A stretch of 64,000 bases of DNA from NCBI RefSeq assembly GCF_000150275.1, contig NW_002060943.1:86845-150844 (forward strand), read 5' to 3'. Shown piece after piece: positions 12,662 to 25,900 of the stretch (its first letter is position 1; each line of letters starts with the position of its first letter). Position numbers and translations under genes: made by a program. This stretch comes from Trichoplax adhaerens (Eukaryota > Placozoa > Uniplacotomia > Trichoplacea > Trichoplacidae). Below the pieces are notes generated by a model that was not told the origin of the DNA, did no database searches, and saw only the letters and a program-made list of their open reading frames with translations.

Positions 12662-13753
12662 CTAATAGAATATATAAATACCGTAATACTTACGCCTATT
12701 AAAGCTATGCGCTTGATTTTTCTTCAGATTATTACTTTTTTCCGATTCTGTTATGCGAAAGCAGCAAATGAAATTTCTCATAATTGTAATGGTATGATCA
12801 ATGAATGTTTTAGTAAACATTGTGTATAGAATTGGATTGATACATGAATTTAAAGGCAAAGATAAGACGGCAACAAATGTTAATAAATGAGTCTCCAACT
12901 CAGATATAACTATGCCACGAATCAATACAATGTATAATGGTAGCCAACATATAAGATCAGTAGCTACTATTGTAATCATTTTAGCAAGAACAATTTTTTC
13001 CAAAGTAGATATTTTCCGCCTGGCTGCTTTGCGTGATTTAGTTAAATCGATTATAATGGTAAAATACATAATGCTAATGATGATCCAGATTATGAATGTG
13101 ACACCACAGTAAGTTAGTAACCATAATTGCAAGATTGGATTTTCGATATTACCAGGTAGGCAGACAGCATTAGTGGCATATAAACGATTGTATGGAGGCT
13201 GATTATTGCCATAAAGTAGCGGTATGCCCGCAAACATAACTGCAATTGACCAAAATATAACGAAAATGAATATAACCAGTCGCCTTGACAACCGATAGTT
13301 ATGAAATGGGTAGACTAAGAATAGAAAACGGTCTACTGTGATGATAAACATAATGAGTGTTGACATTAACGTCGAAACTGAGACAAGAAATGATGATACT
13401 AAGCAAAATGGACTCCTTAACCAAACTTCGTGATATTGGGAAAAGTGTCCGGCAAAATAGACGTTAGCTGATGCGATAATAATTAAGTACAATCCCATCA
13501 ATAAATCAGCAGCAGATAGATTAATAATTAGTGCTCTGACTATAGTATCATCTTTATTTTAACACTTGCATGCCACATAATGGATAAAATATTTTCAATG
13601 ATAGATAGAATACCAACAAGCCAAATAAAAATTCGTAATATTTCATGTGATAAAATATCATTACACGTTGAAAGGCTGAATTGATTAGGTAACGGTCGGC
13701 ATATACTAATAGTCTTTGGGGCATGGCAACATAGATATTCTCGAGATGAAAAT
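12662..13753 (-). CDS. 7TM exon of a relaxin-receptor-like LGR (type C), with apparent frameshift
   Basis: Seven-helix domain of a leucine-rich-repeat GPCR, a plasma-membrane receptor. The exon opens after a phase-2 acceptor (ag at 13754-13755) with the hinge cysteines (EYLCCHAP, then CRPLPNQF and STCNDIL), then TM1 (LRIFIWLVGILSIIENI). After a frame change near 13536-13545 it continues with TM2 (LIINLSAADLLMGLY), TM3 ending VDRFLFLVYPF (the E/DRY position), TM4, TM5, TM6 (ITIVATDLICWLPLYIV) and TM7 with NPILY (the NPxxY motif). The frames differ by one base: an A-rich stretch (AAAATAAAGATGAT) seems one base short, and the upstream frame hits TAG at once. The open frame ends at 12662, but AATAGGC/gtaagtatt at 12694 is a good donor, so another C-terminal exon may exist. 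TM content and motifs fit RXFP/GRL101-type receptors. Confidence 0.85.
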
Positions 13754-14800
13754 CTAAAAATCAAAGTTACGCCTATTATATATAGAAACATCTTTGGCTA
13801 TCTGCATTAAGAATTGCATTTCCTTCACATTACTAGGAAAATTAATTTTCGAAGTTAATCAAATACTATATTTAAGCTTGTTTCTTAAAGTTTAAATGAC
13901 TTAAGCATTGAAAGATGTTAAAAATGACGTCGATTGAAATATATCGATAGCAAGTAATATATAAGAGACATTTTTATCTCTTAAGTCGCACGATATTAAA
14001 CTCATAATTAACCTATGATCCCAGAACTAAAGCAGGGATGGCTTAATTAAAGCATCCACTATACTGTACTGTAATGGAACTCTATTTTGTGCGGCAGGGG
14101 TTATTGACTGACCTATGATATTAATAATAATTGCTAAATAAGAATAGAATTTAGGTTACTTACTGTCACAAAACAGCTTTGCAACAAGATAACGCAATAT
14201 ACGATCAATAAGTCAATTCCTTGAACCATGTATCAAGGAACGATATCTGCACTATCACAAACACTTTTTTGCTCAACTAGCAGACTATACAAAGACTTAG
14301 ACGCCTCGTATTTTACGTTAAACACTAAGTTTGAGAATTCACTTTATTACACGATATACTGCATTTATATACTATTCCTCAATAGCTCATGAGTCATAGT
14401 TAATACAATTAACATTGGAATCATTTACTGAATTAGATATTAATTTTAGCTACTGCTCCCTTAATGCAGACAACAGTATTTACGAACATAGACATGTAAT
14501 GACTAATACAGAATAGTCAGATTACGATATGTCCTATCACGGAACATTTCCATGATAATTTGCAATCTACCATAAGTAAATTACAATCACAATGATTGGA
14601 ACTGTAAGTAGATGATTTGTATTTCCTATTATAACTATTAATTTCAGTATGTGTATAAGTGTCACTGTCATAAAAAGTCAGTGCTATATTAAAACACAGT
14701 ATATCCAAATTAGAAGTTAACTAAATAAGGATAGTCTAACAGAATTATCCTAACATAGATATTTCTACTGTAATACAGTATATAACACTGTAACACTTAC

Positions 14801-17800
14801 AGATCCGTTATTTCGCCAGCTCCAATTAATGAATATCTGGAGAATTGAATCAAAGGATTGTTTTTTATGTTTCTGTGAAAATGAAATTGCAAGGATACAG
14901 AGTCGATTAAAATCTCAACTAGCCACAAACTTAGTAGATTTGAATGTGTAATCATTTTTATGGTCAATAAAATAGCGATTTCTCCAGGTAATAAATACCA
15001 AGAAACTTCTCTATTCACTAGTTTTGAATTCTTAAAGTTTCGAGCAGTAATCGTAGGGTATTTAATCATTATTAGACTGGATAAATCGGAGATTTCGTCA
15101 GGCAATAAATACATTGCAATTTATTATCTACTATTCTTGATTAAAATAATTTTCTTACAGTTGTCGTAATTTTTTAAACCCCGCTAAACAGTATGGTCCA
15201 AGCGTCACGATGTTATTATCGTCGACACTCCTAAACAGGTATATTTTCGATTTCGTTAGCTAAATTTGTTTAATACCTTATGATCAATTTAATATTCTAT
15301 AAAAATAAATGTTACATCAATGTAGAACTAAGCATATCTTTTAATAGGTAGATTTACACGTACAAAAGTTCCAAATTTGAAGATGCAGCGTCAGGAGTTG
15401 TACATATATCAGTTATATTATTTCTATTAAGAAGCCTATGTCAAAATCATTTTTAATAGAGCATTTATTAGCATAAGATATTCGAAATAAATTTAATCAT
15501 TATGGTTAAACTAAAATAAAAGCATGGAGTTATGTTTCAAATTATGGTCAAGAATCGAAAAACTTGATTGAGTGATTATAGATACACTTACAGCTTTTTC
15601 AAGTTTGATAATTTTATCAAGGAGAAATAATCAGTATTTTGAAGCTGATTTTTATCGAAATTCCTAAATAGAAAGGATTGCATCAAGAAAGCGATAGTAA
15701 TTTAATGGCACACTTTGAATTCTATCGCTTGGCAAAAATTGGTCTTTATTACATCAAATATAACAATTAAATATTAAAATCTTATATAGTATACATATGT
15801 GATTTTATCTAATCTGTGACAGTATTCAAGACTGTTCTCTATTTTATCTGAATTAAATAACATAAAAGGTCTAAAAGATTGCTATCAATTTATTTAAAAA
15901 ATTATAAAGGAAGTATTAGAAGTACGCCTTACAATCGATTGATATTGGCTAAAGGCGAAATACCTCCTAAGCCAATAGACTTGAGTTCACAATCTGATAA
16001 TTCGCTTCAATATGAAAGTTATAAGAAGTTACGAATATTTATGTATACGCTACCGCTTGTAGTACTCCTTCTAAAATAACTAGAAAAAATCGATAAGTCA
16101 ATATTTTAAAACTTACAGATGTCTAGTTCGGTATAATTTCCGTAGTATATTTTCCGAAAGTTGATCAAGGTCATTGCCACCTAAAATTCTGTTAACATTG
16201 GATGTAATTAATTTTATTAGTATTAGACCAATTTACCCCACCACGTCATTTATCATTAATTGTTATATAATTTCTCAATAAAGAGTTTGAAAATACTCTA
16301 CAGTTCAAAAAATTGTTTTCTTTCCGAAAATATCGGGACCAAATCGACAGCTGATAGGTTGGAATAACTTAGACCCCTAAAGGTTGCGATTTAATTTTAT
16401 GTATGCTAAGAAATCTGGTATGCATTAATTTTAATATGTGCTACTTATAATATGAAAAACATAAACGTACTATGGTTAAGATGTTTATAAATTATGAATG
16501 CATAATTTATAGTAAAGCAGTAAGTAATACTGAATTGTTAATATCCATAATAAAGAATTTACTTATAGGTTGTTAATAAGCCAGTGATTTGATATTGATT
16601 ACTACAGAACGATGAATTGACTATTTCAATAATTAAATACAATTTCCAATAAATTGGAAATTACCAGTAAGATAATTGTATAGGAACTCGTAGCAAAGGA
16701 ATTGACGGATACTTTGTAATTTATAATTATATACTTACAGGCTTATCATATTGACTAGGTTTGTGATCAAACTCAGATTAACCCCTGACAAATTATTGCT
16801 ATCTAGATATCTGTAACATAAAATAGACAAGAGTCACTTTTATGTAAACCAGTAAGTGATTTTACATGATTTTCTATTCTTTAAATGCCGAGATGTGTAA
16901 GATAACGATGGCTTCTTGCGCATAATTTTAAAAAATTTAATATGGTAGATATTATGTGATTCTACAGTAAAGGTATCACAAAACGTAACTTTATTTGTGA
17001 GCAACAGTTATACAAAGACCAACACAGGATACAGTAGTGTATCAACATCATTTCCCACTTCTAAAAATGGAATAGTTTGCAGATTTCACTTTCGCTTATA
17101 TGATTAAAGCGATCTTATACATGCGCTGCTAAATATATAACTACACGATAGAGTTTTTAATCCATTGATATTAATTAACTTATTTCCATTTTATTATTTG
17201 TATATCAATCGCCAATTTTTTATGGAAATAAAATTAAGGTTTGTTTCAATTGCTCTAGTTATTTTGAAAAGATTTACTTACAATTCTTGGATATGAGCAA
17301 GCTCTTTAAATAAAGCGGCATTGATTATGGACTTGTTAAATTGGCAGTGTTTCATTTTCCTACGAAGCGACAAATTATGAACTTGGCTATGTACATGATG
17401 TTTGATATTCATAGGCGATATCATTTTTGGCATAAAACTGGTTTATACTAAGCAGAAGCTAACACCAGAAATATTGTAAACGATGACTAGCAAGAAAAAA
17501 GATTATTACAATGTCCGAAGAGATCTGAAATGGCTAAAGAGACGTAAATCAATAGATTGCAAGTTAGGATTATTATTCATGTATCTATAATCAGGATAAA
17601 AAACATTAAATAAATTCAGATATTTAAAACCTTCAGATTTTTACTCATATAGTATAGTAACTGTGCACACTGCGATAAATCTTACAGTTCCTCGAGAAAT
17701 GGAAGCTGCCTAAACGATTTTTCTTTCAACCGGGTTAAGTAACGACCTCCAATCGCCCTTTGGTATTATATCATTTTATTATACATTCAAAGCATTAAAA

Positions 17801-19974
17801 TTAAGTTTATCAACTTTCGATTTAGCTATAAGAACTCGATTAAAATATGTTTATTATATCAAAAAATATTCCTTACAATTTCTGCAGCCTAATTAATTTT
17901 ACAAAAGCAAAATCAGGAATATCAGAGTATTTATTAGAAGCTAGATCCCTAGAGAAGGAGCAATTAATCGTTAAATTTATAGCCCTAAATATAACAGTAT
18001 TATATCGTCTTTAAGTAATGGCTGATTGCAACAGAAAATATCTACATATCGTGAAAAATTCGAATAATTGCTTAAAATAACCACTAGTACTTTCATTTTT
18101 GTATCATTCAATCAATCAAACAATTCATCCAAATGCAAACAGCTGTTCGATTATAACCAGCTTAGATTAATGCAAATAACAAGAGCCTCAATTATAAGGT
18201 TAATGAACTAATTTATACAGGTTCTAATAAACTTACAGTTCTTTTAAAATTATAGTATTTTCGAAAAGATCAACAGGAATTTTTTTCAGTTGATTCCCAA
18301 CCAAAAACCTTCATTTTTCAAATTATTGTTGATTTGCCAACATATGCAGATTAGTAGATTATATCAGTCGTAGTATCATCACCTGCTAGAATATCTATGA
18401 ATCATGTGATCATACTTACAAGTGCGATATTGAAGAATTTATACCGAAAGCTCTTTCATGAATACTATTTAGTTTGTTATTGCTTAAAGTCCTATTTGAA
18501 TAGAAGTTCTTCGTTATCTTAGTCAGTATTTGATACCCGTGCGATAGCATTTTATATTAAGTTCTAAATTTGACAAATTTCCAATCAAAGCAAGAAATTT
18601 CAATTATATATTAGGAATAAATGATTGTTTTTACTGGTAATACTAATGATTATAAATCTAACTTTGCTATTCATGTGATTCATTAGCCGACTACCCTATT
18701 TCTTACAAGTGCAGTGGTGCAAATGGCGAGAAAGTATTCAGCCCAAGATACTCTATAAAGTTGCTCGTCAACCTCCTAGACATAAAATTGTAAGTAAACA
18801 AAATCATGGACTGATATCGGTCAAGAGTTTCCTAAAAATCACCTTCCATTAATCATATTGAATGATAAGGTTTATGATTTCATATGACTGAATGGATTTT
18901 GAAATTAAGCGAATACTTTTCAAATTCATTTAGGAAAAGTTTACAGCTTAGCATTGCTGTAAAAATATCGGATCGTTAAAGAATGCCATTCTAGTCCAAG
19001 TCACGACACACTTTATTTCACAAATACAATTTTTTCTAAAAATTACCCCTAGCAACTGCTAGCATATCAGTACTGTAGCATCTCTTCATCTTCAGACAAA
19101 TAAAATACCTATTTATGCGTGATGCTTTAGAAATTTTATGAAACTCACTATAGATAAAGTACAGAAATATTCTAAATAACTATCACGATTAATTTGGTGA
19201 AGCTAAACAATTAATTGCAATAAAAATGAGAAATTAAATTGATAATTATATCCATAATTAGACTATGTTTCTCCTGAGTTCAAGTATCCTTACTTACACT
19301 ATATTTAACGACCTCATGTCTTTGAAAGTTCCAGGCTCTAGAATCGATATTTTGTTGAAAGATAACGACCTACGGATGAAAATATCTGTTAGGTTGTCTA
19401 ATCTGCATCAGGGTACTACAAAGATTTTGGCTAGTTTTGTAGCGACATTATAAGTTCTCTCGATCATGGATATTTATCTCAGGGCAATTTGAAGACTTTT
19501 AAATGATAATTTATTAAATTAACATAAAAATAGTCTAAAATAAGTAACTACGGTTTTGTACACTTATTATAAAGTAATATTGGCACACCCAAGATATGAT
19601 AAGTACCGCCATGTTTCCTTTTGTCAAAATAAGAAGCTGACAATACATATATTTGTTGTGCCGAAGGACATGCAATCTTACATATACATTGCACAGTGCA
19701 CTAACTCACAGGTTTTTGACAAGTAAACATTCGGAAAATTGCTGACGACTAAGTTTTTCAATTCTATTCTTCTTCAAGGAGCTTTGATGAGTATATTATA
19801 CAATAGCAATAATAATAGCTTAAATTTAATTAAAATGTTGAGAATATTCTCTAATATTGGTGAAATATTGTCATAATTTATTCCTTTCATAACAGAATTT
19901 CTTACAGTCTTTCCAAATGAGTACCATTGCATATATGCTTCGGTAGAGTTGCTAATCGATTTGATGATAAATCT
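14801..19974 (-). CDS. LGR ectodomain, membrane-proximal block of 12 single-LRR exons
   Basis: Each exon encodes one leucine-rich repeat and has a phase-2 start and end. Coordinates, high to low: 19974-19906, 19369-19298, 18775-18707, 18491-18420, 18308-18237, 17948-17877, 17757-17686, 17359-17282, 16810-16739, 16188-16117, 15663-15592, 14872-14801. Most are exactly 72 nt; the others are 69 or 78. Typical reads are LVGNQLKKIPVDLF (18308-18237), LSNNKLNSIHERAF (18491-18420) and LSSNRLATLPKHI (19974-19906). Each is bordered by an ag acceptor and a gtaag-type donor. The split codon is usually CT+N, so leucine is made whatever exon follows. The last one joins in phase to the 7TM exon. A further possible repeat at 19710-19769 has a weaker acceptor and is not counted. 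The repeats form the ligand-binding solenoid outside the cell. Confidence 0.82.
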
Positions 19975-20059
19975 CTTTTCAGAAACAGAAGATATAATAT
20001 AAAATTTTAACACTGGTAGTCATAAATTTGATATAATACTATATATAATAATTTAAGTT

Positions 20060-20800
20060 ACTATCGCGGCTTTATTACAGCTATCATAATCACACTATTA
20101 TACTACAGAAACATAATTTTGTAGTGTCACAAAACAACTTTCGTGATCATACCTAAACTAGTCTATCTACTCTTATAGTTCTCCAACTAACTCCGAAAAT
20201 CCTCAGTGAGGGAAAACTAACTTATTCCTATACTATAGTAATCGAGTAAAACGATAGGTTTAGGTTAATAAATATATTTATTACTAGCCCGTTTACATTA
20301 GTACCAGTGTACTCTACGTTAGCCTCTGTGGAACTGAGATTAAAAATTAATAATCAAGCTTATATACAATTTCATATGTCACACCAATAATCCCGGTGCT
20401 AATCTTTCACGTTAAATTATATAATGTGCAATACAGGCTTACTATAGACTATCGTGAATTGACTACTAGTTATATACGAGGAACATCAAGCTCCGTAACA
20501 TGTAGTTTTATCTCGATTGAGCAGTTGAAGGTTTGCAAGCGTTGCATAATAAGAAATTAATAATTGCGTTTTTATAACACTGCATAAAGCAAACATCGAT
20601 ACAGGATTTATAACAGCCGGAACTATTTCCACCGTTCCATCACAGCAATCATAATCACGTTATTATACAGTAGAGACGTAATTTTGTTACTTCAGTTCGA
20701 TTGAGCTATTGAAGATTCGTGCACGCTACATAATAAGAAATCAATAATTGTGTTTTTGCATATACAACATAAAACAAATATCGACACAGAATTCTATATT
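20060..20800. repeat. Duplicated non-coding segments in an LGR intron
   Basis: The word 'atcataatcac..tattatac' followed by 'ataattttgt' occurs at about 20076-20131 and again at 20639-20692. The adjacent block 'gattgag..gttgaag' followed by 'cataataagaaat.aataatt' occurs at 20505-20615 and 20690-20795. This whole 20.0-22.9 kb stretch lacks LRR exons that I can support. Confidence 0.55.
20110..20300. repeat. Dispersed repeat, copy related to 38.86-39.0 kb
   Basis: The segment starting 'gtcacaaaacaactttcgtg' and running to 'aggtttaggttaataaatat' resembles about 38865-39000, which starts 'gtcacaaacagctcgcgatg' and contains 'aggtttaggtttaatagaat'. A short third match to the left part occurs near 14165 ('gtcacaaaacagctttgcaa'). 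This looks like an old non-autonomous element; no terminal repeats are clear. Confidence 0.35.
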
Positions 20801-22993
20801 CTGCTATCTGACGTTGCGATCATCACTATTTTAAGTATCAGTATTATTAGTGCATATAGACGATAATGAAACTGTAAAAATACTGTATGATCTTTAGGAA
20901 GCTAGCGAAACCTGTTGTCATTAATTAGATCTACAATTCTTTATTGGACACTGGGCAGCAAACTGCAATAACTACTTATGGAATCGTAATTTAGTTTGTT
21001 AAACCGAAATATAATCATTTCTTTGCGTCGCTATGCAAGTTATCCTCCGTGATACCACTTGCAATTTTATTAAACCTAAGGAAATAATATATCAGATAAT
21101 TTAACTAGGTAAAATTCGGTAGTTTGTAGAAGGTCTTCAAAGTTGTATTGAAACTATGGTATAAGGTGTCTTTTTACAAAATAGATGGTCGTCGGCATAT
21201 ACTGTATATTACTGAGAATTCCAAAATCAATATTTTGTATACTTGTATATAAAAAATATTTTTCTTTTTAGAAAGCGCTACTTCGAACATTTTAAATTGA
21301 ATTATAGAGTTAAAACGTAGGCTAATTAAAACGTACACTTCAAACAAAAATGGAAATTTGGAAAAGAATCCATCATCAATTCGTCCAATTCTGTTACCTA
21401 GTAGAAGGCTATTTCAAAAAGAACATAGATTGTATTTCGTAAGCAATGTACTTCGGAAAATAATCTACGAATCGACAAAAAGGAGTATGTAAACGATCTT
21501 CATTAACAAAGTTATTACCAACAGTTACACTATAAATATCTAATTAACCTGAATAGAAAGGACTAGAATACCGTATAACTATCTATCTTGTACTAGAATT
21601 GGCAAAATTTTAATATAGAGTTAGTAATGTGTAAACTTATCAATCCGACTATATCCTTCATAAATATATCTAATCACATATTTATGTACGAAATCTAATT
21701 AAAATGAATGAAAATTGAATGGTTTAAGAATTACTTACGAAGTAACAAATGGACGTGAACGAAATCAATTACTATTATTGAAAACATATTATCAAATACT
21801 CACAGGCGTTTTATCAATTTTTTTTTCGAATCTGAGTTTTTAAGTGAATGAATAAAGTTGTAGGAAAAATTTCTGAAATAAACAGATTAATATCAGTTAA
21901 CCTTTAGTTGAAATTAAAAAATGGGCTTGAGCACGCATTGCAAACTAGAATATATTATGGGTAGTGAAAGTTGTTGGCAATAAGACAATCTTAAGACTTG
22001 CTGTTCTAAGCTTTGTAACTTTATGAGCAAAATTAAAAGCTGGCTGTTCTTTCGTCCTCATTTACCTTTAATGGACAAACATCTACTCTAGACTAAACTA
22101 CGGAATTTAAATCCTTTTCAGATTATAGCTGTTTTATCGAATAAGTGCTCCAAATATGTCCTTGATATGGAAGTGAAATACTTTGGTCACTAATTAATAT
22201 CTTTCAATACGGTACAATAAAAGTGATTTCCAATTGTCTACAACTTATGAAACTGTTAATTCACTCGATCAAGTAGCTAAGAATAATGTGTTGAAGGATA
22301 CTATGCTGAACTTATATAGAACATTTTCATGTTGGATTTCTGGGATATTAAGATTTTACGTGGAAAATGGGGTAAGAAAAAAATAATCTTGGCCACTATT
22401 ACAGTTTACAAAATAAAGTTATAAAATATTAAAAATATCGGATTAGGAATAGTAATAGTCTTCATTTGCTCATTTGTACAGTATATAAACTTAGCCTTTA
22501 CTTGATTGAACCAAATCTTACGCGCTAATTTATTATTCAATCCTTTTGCAATAGCAGCGTTTATTTTTCGACTAAACTATCATAACCGACTTCGAGGTAA
22601 CAACTCTAAAAGTTAATTAGTTATAATTATATTATAAGTTGATAAATGCTTACGTACATGAAGGAATTCGTTTTAAGAGAAGAAAACATTGCAAAGTCTA
22701 ATTCGGAAATTCCGTTCAAAGAAAAATCCCTATTGCAAATTACTTTTAGTTACCATACTAATAAAAAATTTACAGAATTGTACTTTCAACTCTGCATTTC
22801 CAGTATTAGTTAATATCGAGAATTAGTTTCACAATCTACTAGTATTTCATAAATGTAGCTTGAAAGTTTCCTAGAAATATTTCTTTCTATAGCAATTACT
22901 TATTCATACAAAGTCAATATATAAATAAGTGTCAGAAATATTATTAAATCCCAAGTTATATAGCGTTATTAGATAATTTAACAGTCGCCTTAC

Positions 22994-25900
22994 ACATAGA
23001 AAATATCCGATAGTTTCCGGAATAAATCATTTGGTAACGAGGTTATTAAATTTTTCCCTAACTGCCTAAAAATTTAGGAGAATCAAAAGTTGTAATACAA
23101 TCTAATTTTACCGTCAAAATTAATTGCTTAATAAGAAGGCCTTTACCAACTCTAGTAATTTCCACAAGCAAAGATCTACAGTAATTACCTAATTCGAAAC
23201 TTACTTATAGTTTAAATAATACCATATACTCAAAAAATAATCACTTACAGTGCCTGAATTGTTTGCAGCTTCTGAAAGTGCTCTGGTTTAATTTCTCGGA
23301 TACCACAATGTGAGCAAAGCCTAAATTTAGTCATATTGTCATTTCATTAGAGAAGACTATTTCGAAAACACAGAAATATGGCCAGTGTTCATTAAATCAC
23401 AACAGTACGGCAACATAAATGATGAAGAAATTTACTGATTCGCTGAAACAGTAATTTCTATCTATTGTTCCTTTTAACAATTTCTCGATTTTATTGAGAA
23501 CCATTACGTAAAACGAAGATGTCATAAATAGCTAAACTTATAAATTGGATATCATAAACCTAGTAGAATTCTTATAGCTATCCTTGCTCCTTGTTGATTT
23601 TAGGATACACTTAATAAATTACAGTGGTTCTGTTTTAAGAACTCAAATCAAATTTGCATAATCTTTGTATTTAACATCAAGAACTACCACAAAAATTTCC
23701 GCTGGTTTTAGTATACAACATGTACTACTGTGAGAGCTATATAATTTGCAAACCATATGAGTAATGCCAATCTTTATAACGAAAATATCAAAGTAATGCT
23801 AATTATATAACTATTAATTATATCGTTAGTATCAAAATGAATATATTTATCTTACTATTAAAGCACAGTGATTATTTGTAATATTGTAGTAGGACTAGTT
23901 CTTCTCATTTTAATTAGCATTAATAAAATTGCGTTAATATTTTCCTTATATAAGAATGTTAAACTTAATTTAACTGAATCAAAAGAAATCTACTTTGCTG
24001 TCATAAGATAATATACTAACAATCCAACTATTATTGGACTCTCGGCGTATTTGAAATTATCTGGGCCTAAGCTTGTGCCACTCCATTGCCTATTCCATAA
24101 TTTTAATAAGAGATAAACACGTTACAATTTTTTTAATAAATCCATTTGCAGGAAAGGTACTTTTATCAAAAAAATTTTAATTATAGCACAAACAAGGTGG
24201 TCGTATAAGGAAATGGTCTCTTTCTTAGACTTTTTTCTGATGTTATAAATTCTTTTAGAGGATTTTCGGCAAAATTTCTAAAATTATTACTCAATAAGGT
24301 CAGCATATCTAAAATTTGTAGCATGTATTTGAAAAATCAGAGTAACATTCGATTCTGGGCTATCGTAGTCATAAAATTATTATGAGCTGTCGCTTACAAC
24401 ACCATATGACTAGCTATGCTGATATAATATTATAAGAGTAGAACTGAAATAAATTTTTAAAACTGTTTAGGTAATAGATTCCTTTGATGGGCCATTTTAC
24501 TAATGAAATATTGATTAGACTGGTAGAGAATTGTAGTTAAGAGCTGTACTTGTAACATAATGGTATTGTCTCCAGAAATATAAACTATGATAAACTGTAA
24601 CAGAAGGGAAAATGTAATAATCCTACATGAGGGTTTATATTGTTATTAGAGATACTTACAAGAAAAATAAATGACGAAAGTTTTCGAAGCAGCCAAAGCT
24701 TATCCGTTCTATCCGATTTCCATCGATATGCCTACGTATAATAGCCTCAATTACTAGAAAGCTAATATACAGTAATTACCTTACTATCATTGAGCAGTAA
24801 TATTGGTTCAATGAAAGCTGTAATTAATTATTAAACATAATAAAGACTGAAGTTGTATTTCGAAATTAAAATTGTATGATATTATCAGCTTACAACTCTA
24901 GCAATCTATTTAGGCCAACAAAAGTCTTCTCTCGGATAACAGACAACTTGTTCATTTCCAAAAATCTATCCAAAACAGGACATTAAAAATATCACTTTAT
25001 GATTCTTTATTACCCTAACCTTACAGTCCATTTTTTAGAAAAAGTCTATAGTTGCAATATCTCGATCATAAGCTTATAATAACTTGTAATTGATAGTTAC
25101 AGAAATTGTAAATTTATTAAATCTTGGAAAGCGTATTCTTGGATATTTTCGATGAGATTTAGTTTTAACGATCTAATACGAAATAAACAAGCGCGCAAGC
25201 TCATACACTCAGTAGAGTTATAGAATGCTAACTTAATACGATTATGAATCTAATATTTACGCATGCACTTTCCAGTTATCTGCTATATTATAAATTTACA
25301 ATAATTTTAGGTTTCCAAGCGACTTGAATTGGCCAACTGTAACGTTTACTAGATAGTTTCTTTCAAGCGATCTGAAAAAAAATGTAAATCAGTTGCAGAA
25401 AGGATTTCGGTTCGTAGTTTCAGAAAAATTTATCACAAGGTTCAGCCAGAAGCATTGCTATAGGAAGGTAGTATAAAGATGTAGCAATGCTAATTATTAT
25501 TCTCAAATTTAATGAGTTGAAACAGTACATAACTAATAAAATCACAACATTATAGCAAATGAATACACGAAATGCGATAATTTAACTGATATTTATGTCC
25601 AATCACAAATCTTATACATTCGAATAATTTTATAGAATTACTTTGCGATTTCCGTTCGTACGCTTAGGAATAACTACGGTACGGAAAGTTTTAATAAAGC
25701 TAATAAAATTGCTTTAATAAGCTAAGACTGGTATTGCAACAGGTATTAAATATCTATGGCAAGTCTACTTGATCTAGTTACATTCCTATCCTACCATAAT
25801 ACATATATACCGATAATTTTCTAATAGATACTGATTATCCTAATCTATTTAAACTGAATGTTATGGAATTTTAGAGAGAATAAATAGTTCTAAACAAGTA

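Noticed and set aside
12912-13112. 66-codon plus-strand open frame
   Set aside because: Antisense of the well-supported 7TM exon.
18945-19010. Possible extra LRR exon ending AAGCT/gtaaac
   Set aside because: The LRR-like frame does not fit a phase-2 acceptor, and the other frames have stops.
25020-25090. Possible LRR exon after 'ccttacag'
   Set aside because: A stop codon falls between the only usable acceptor and the LRR-like frame.
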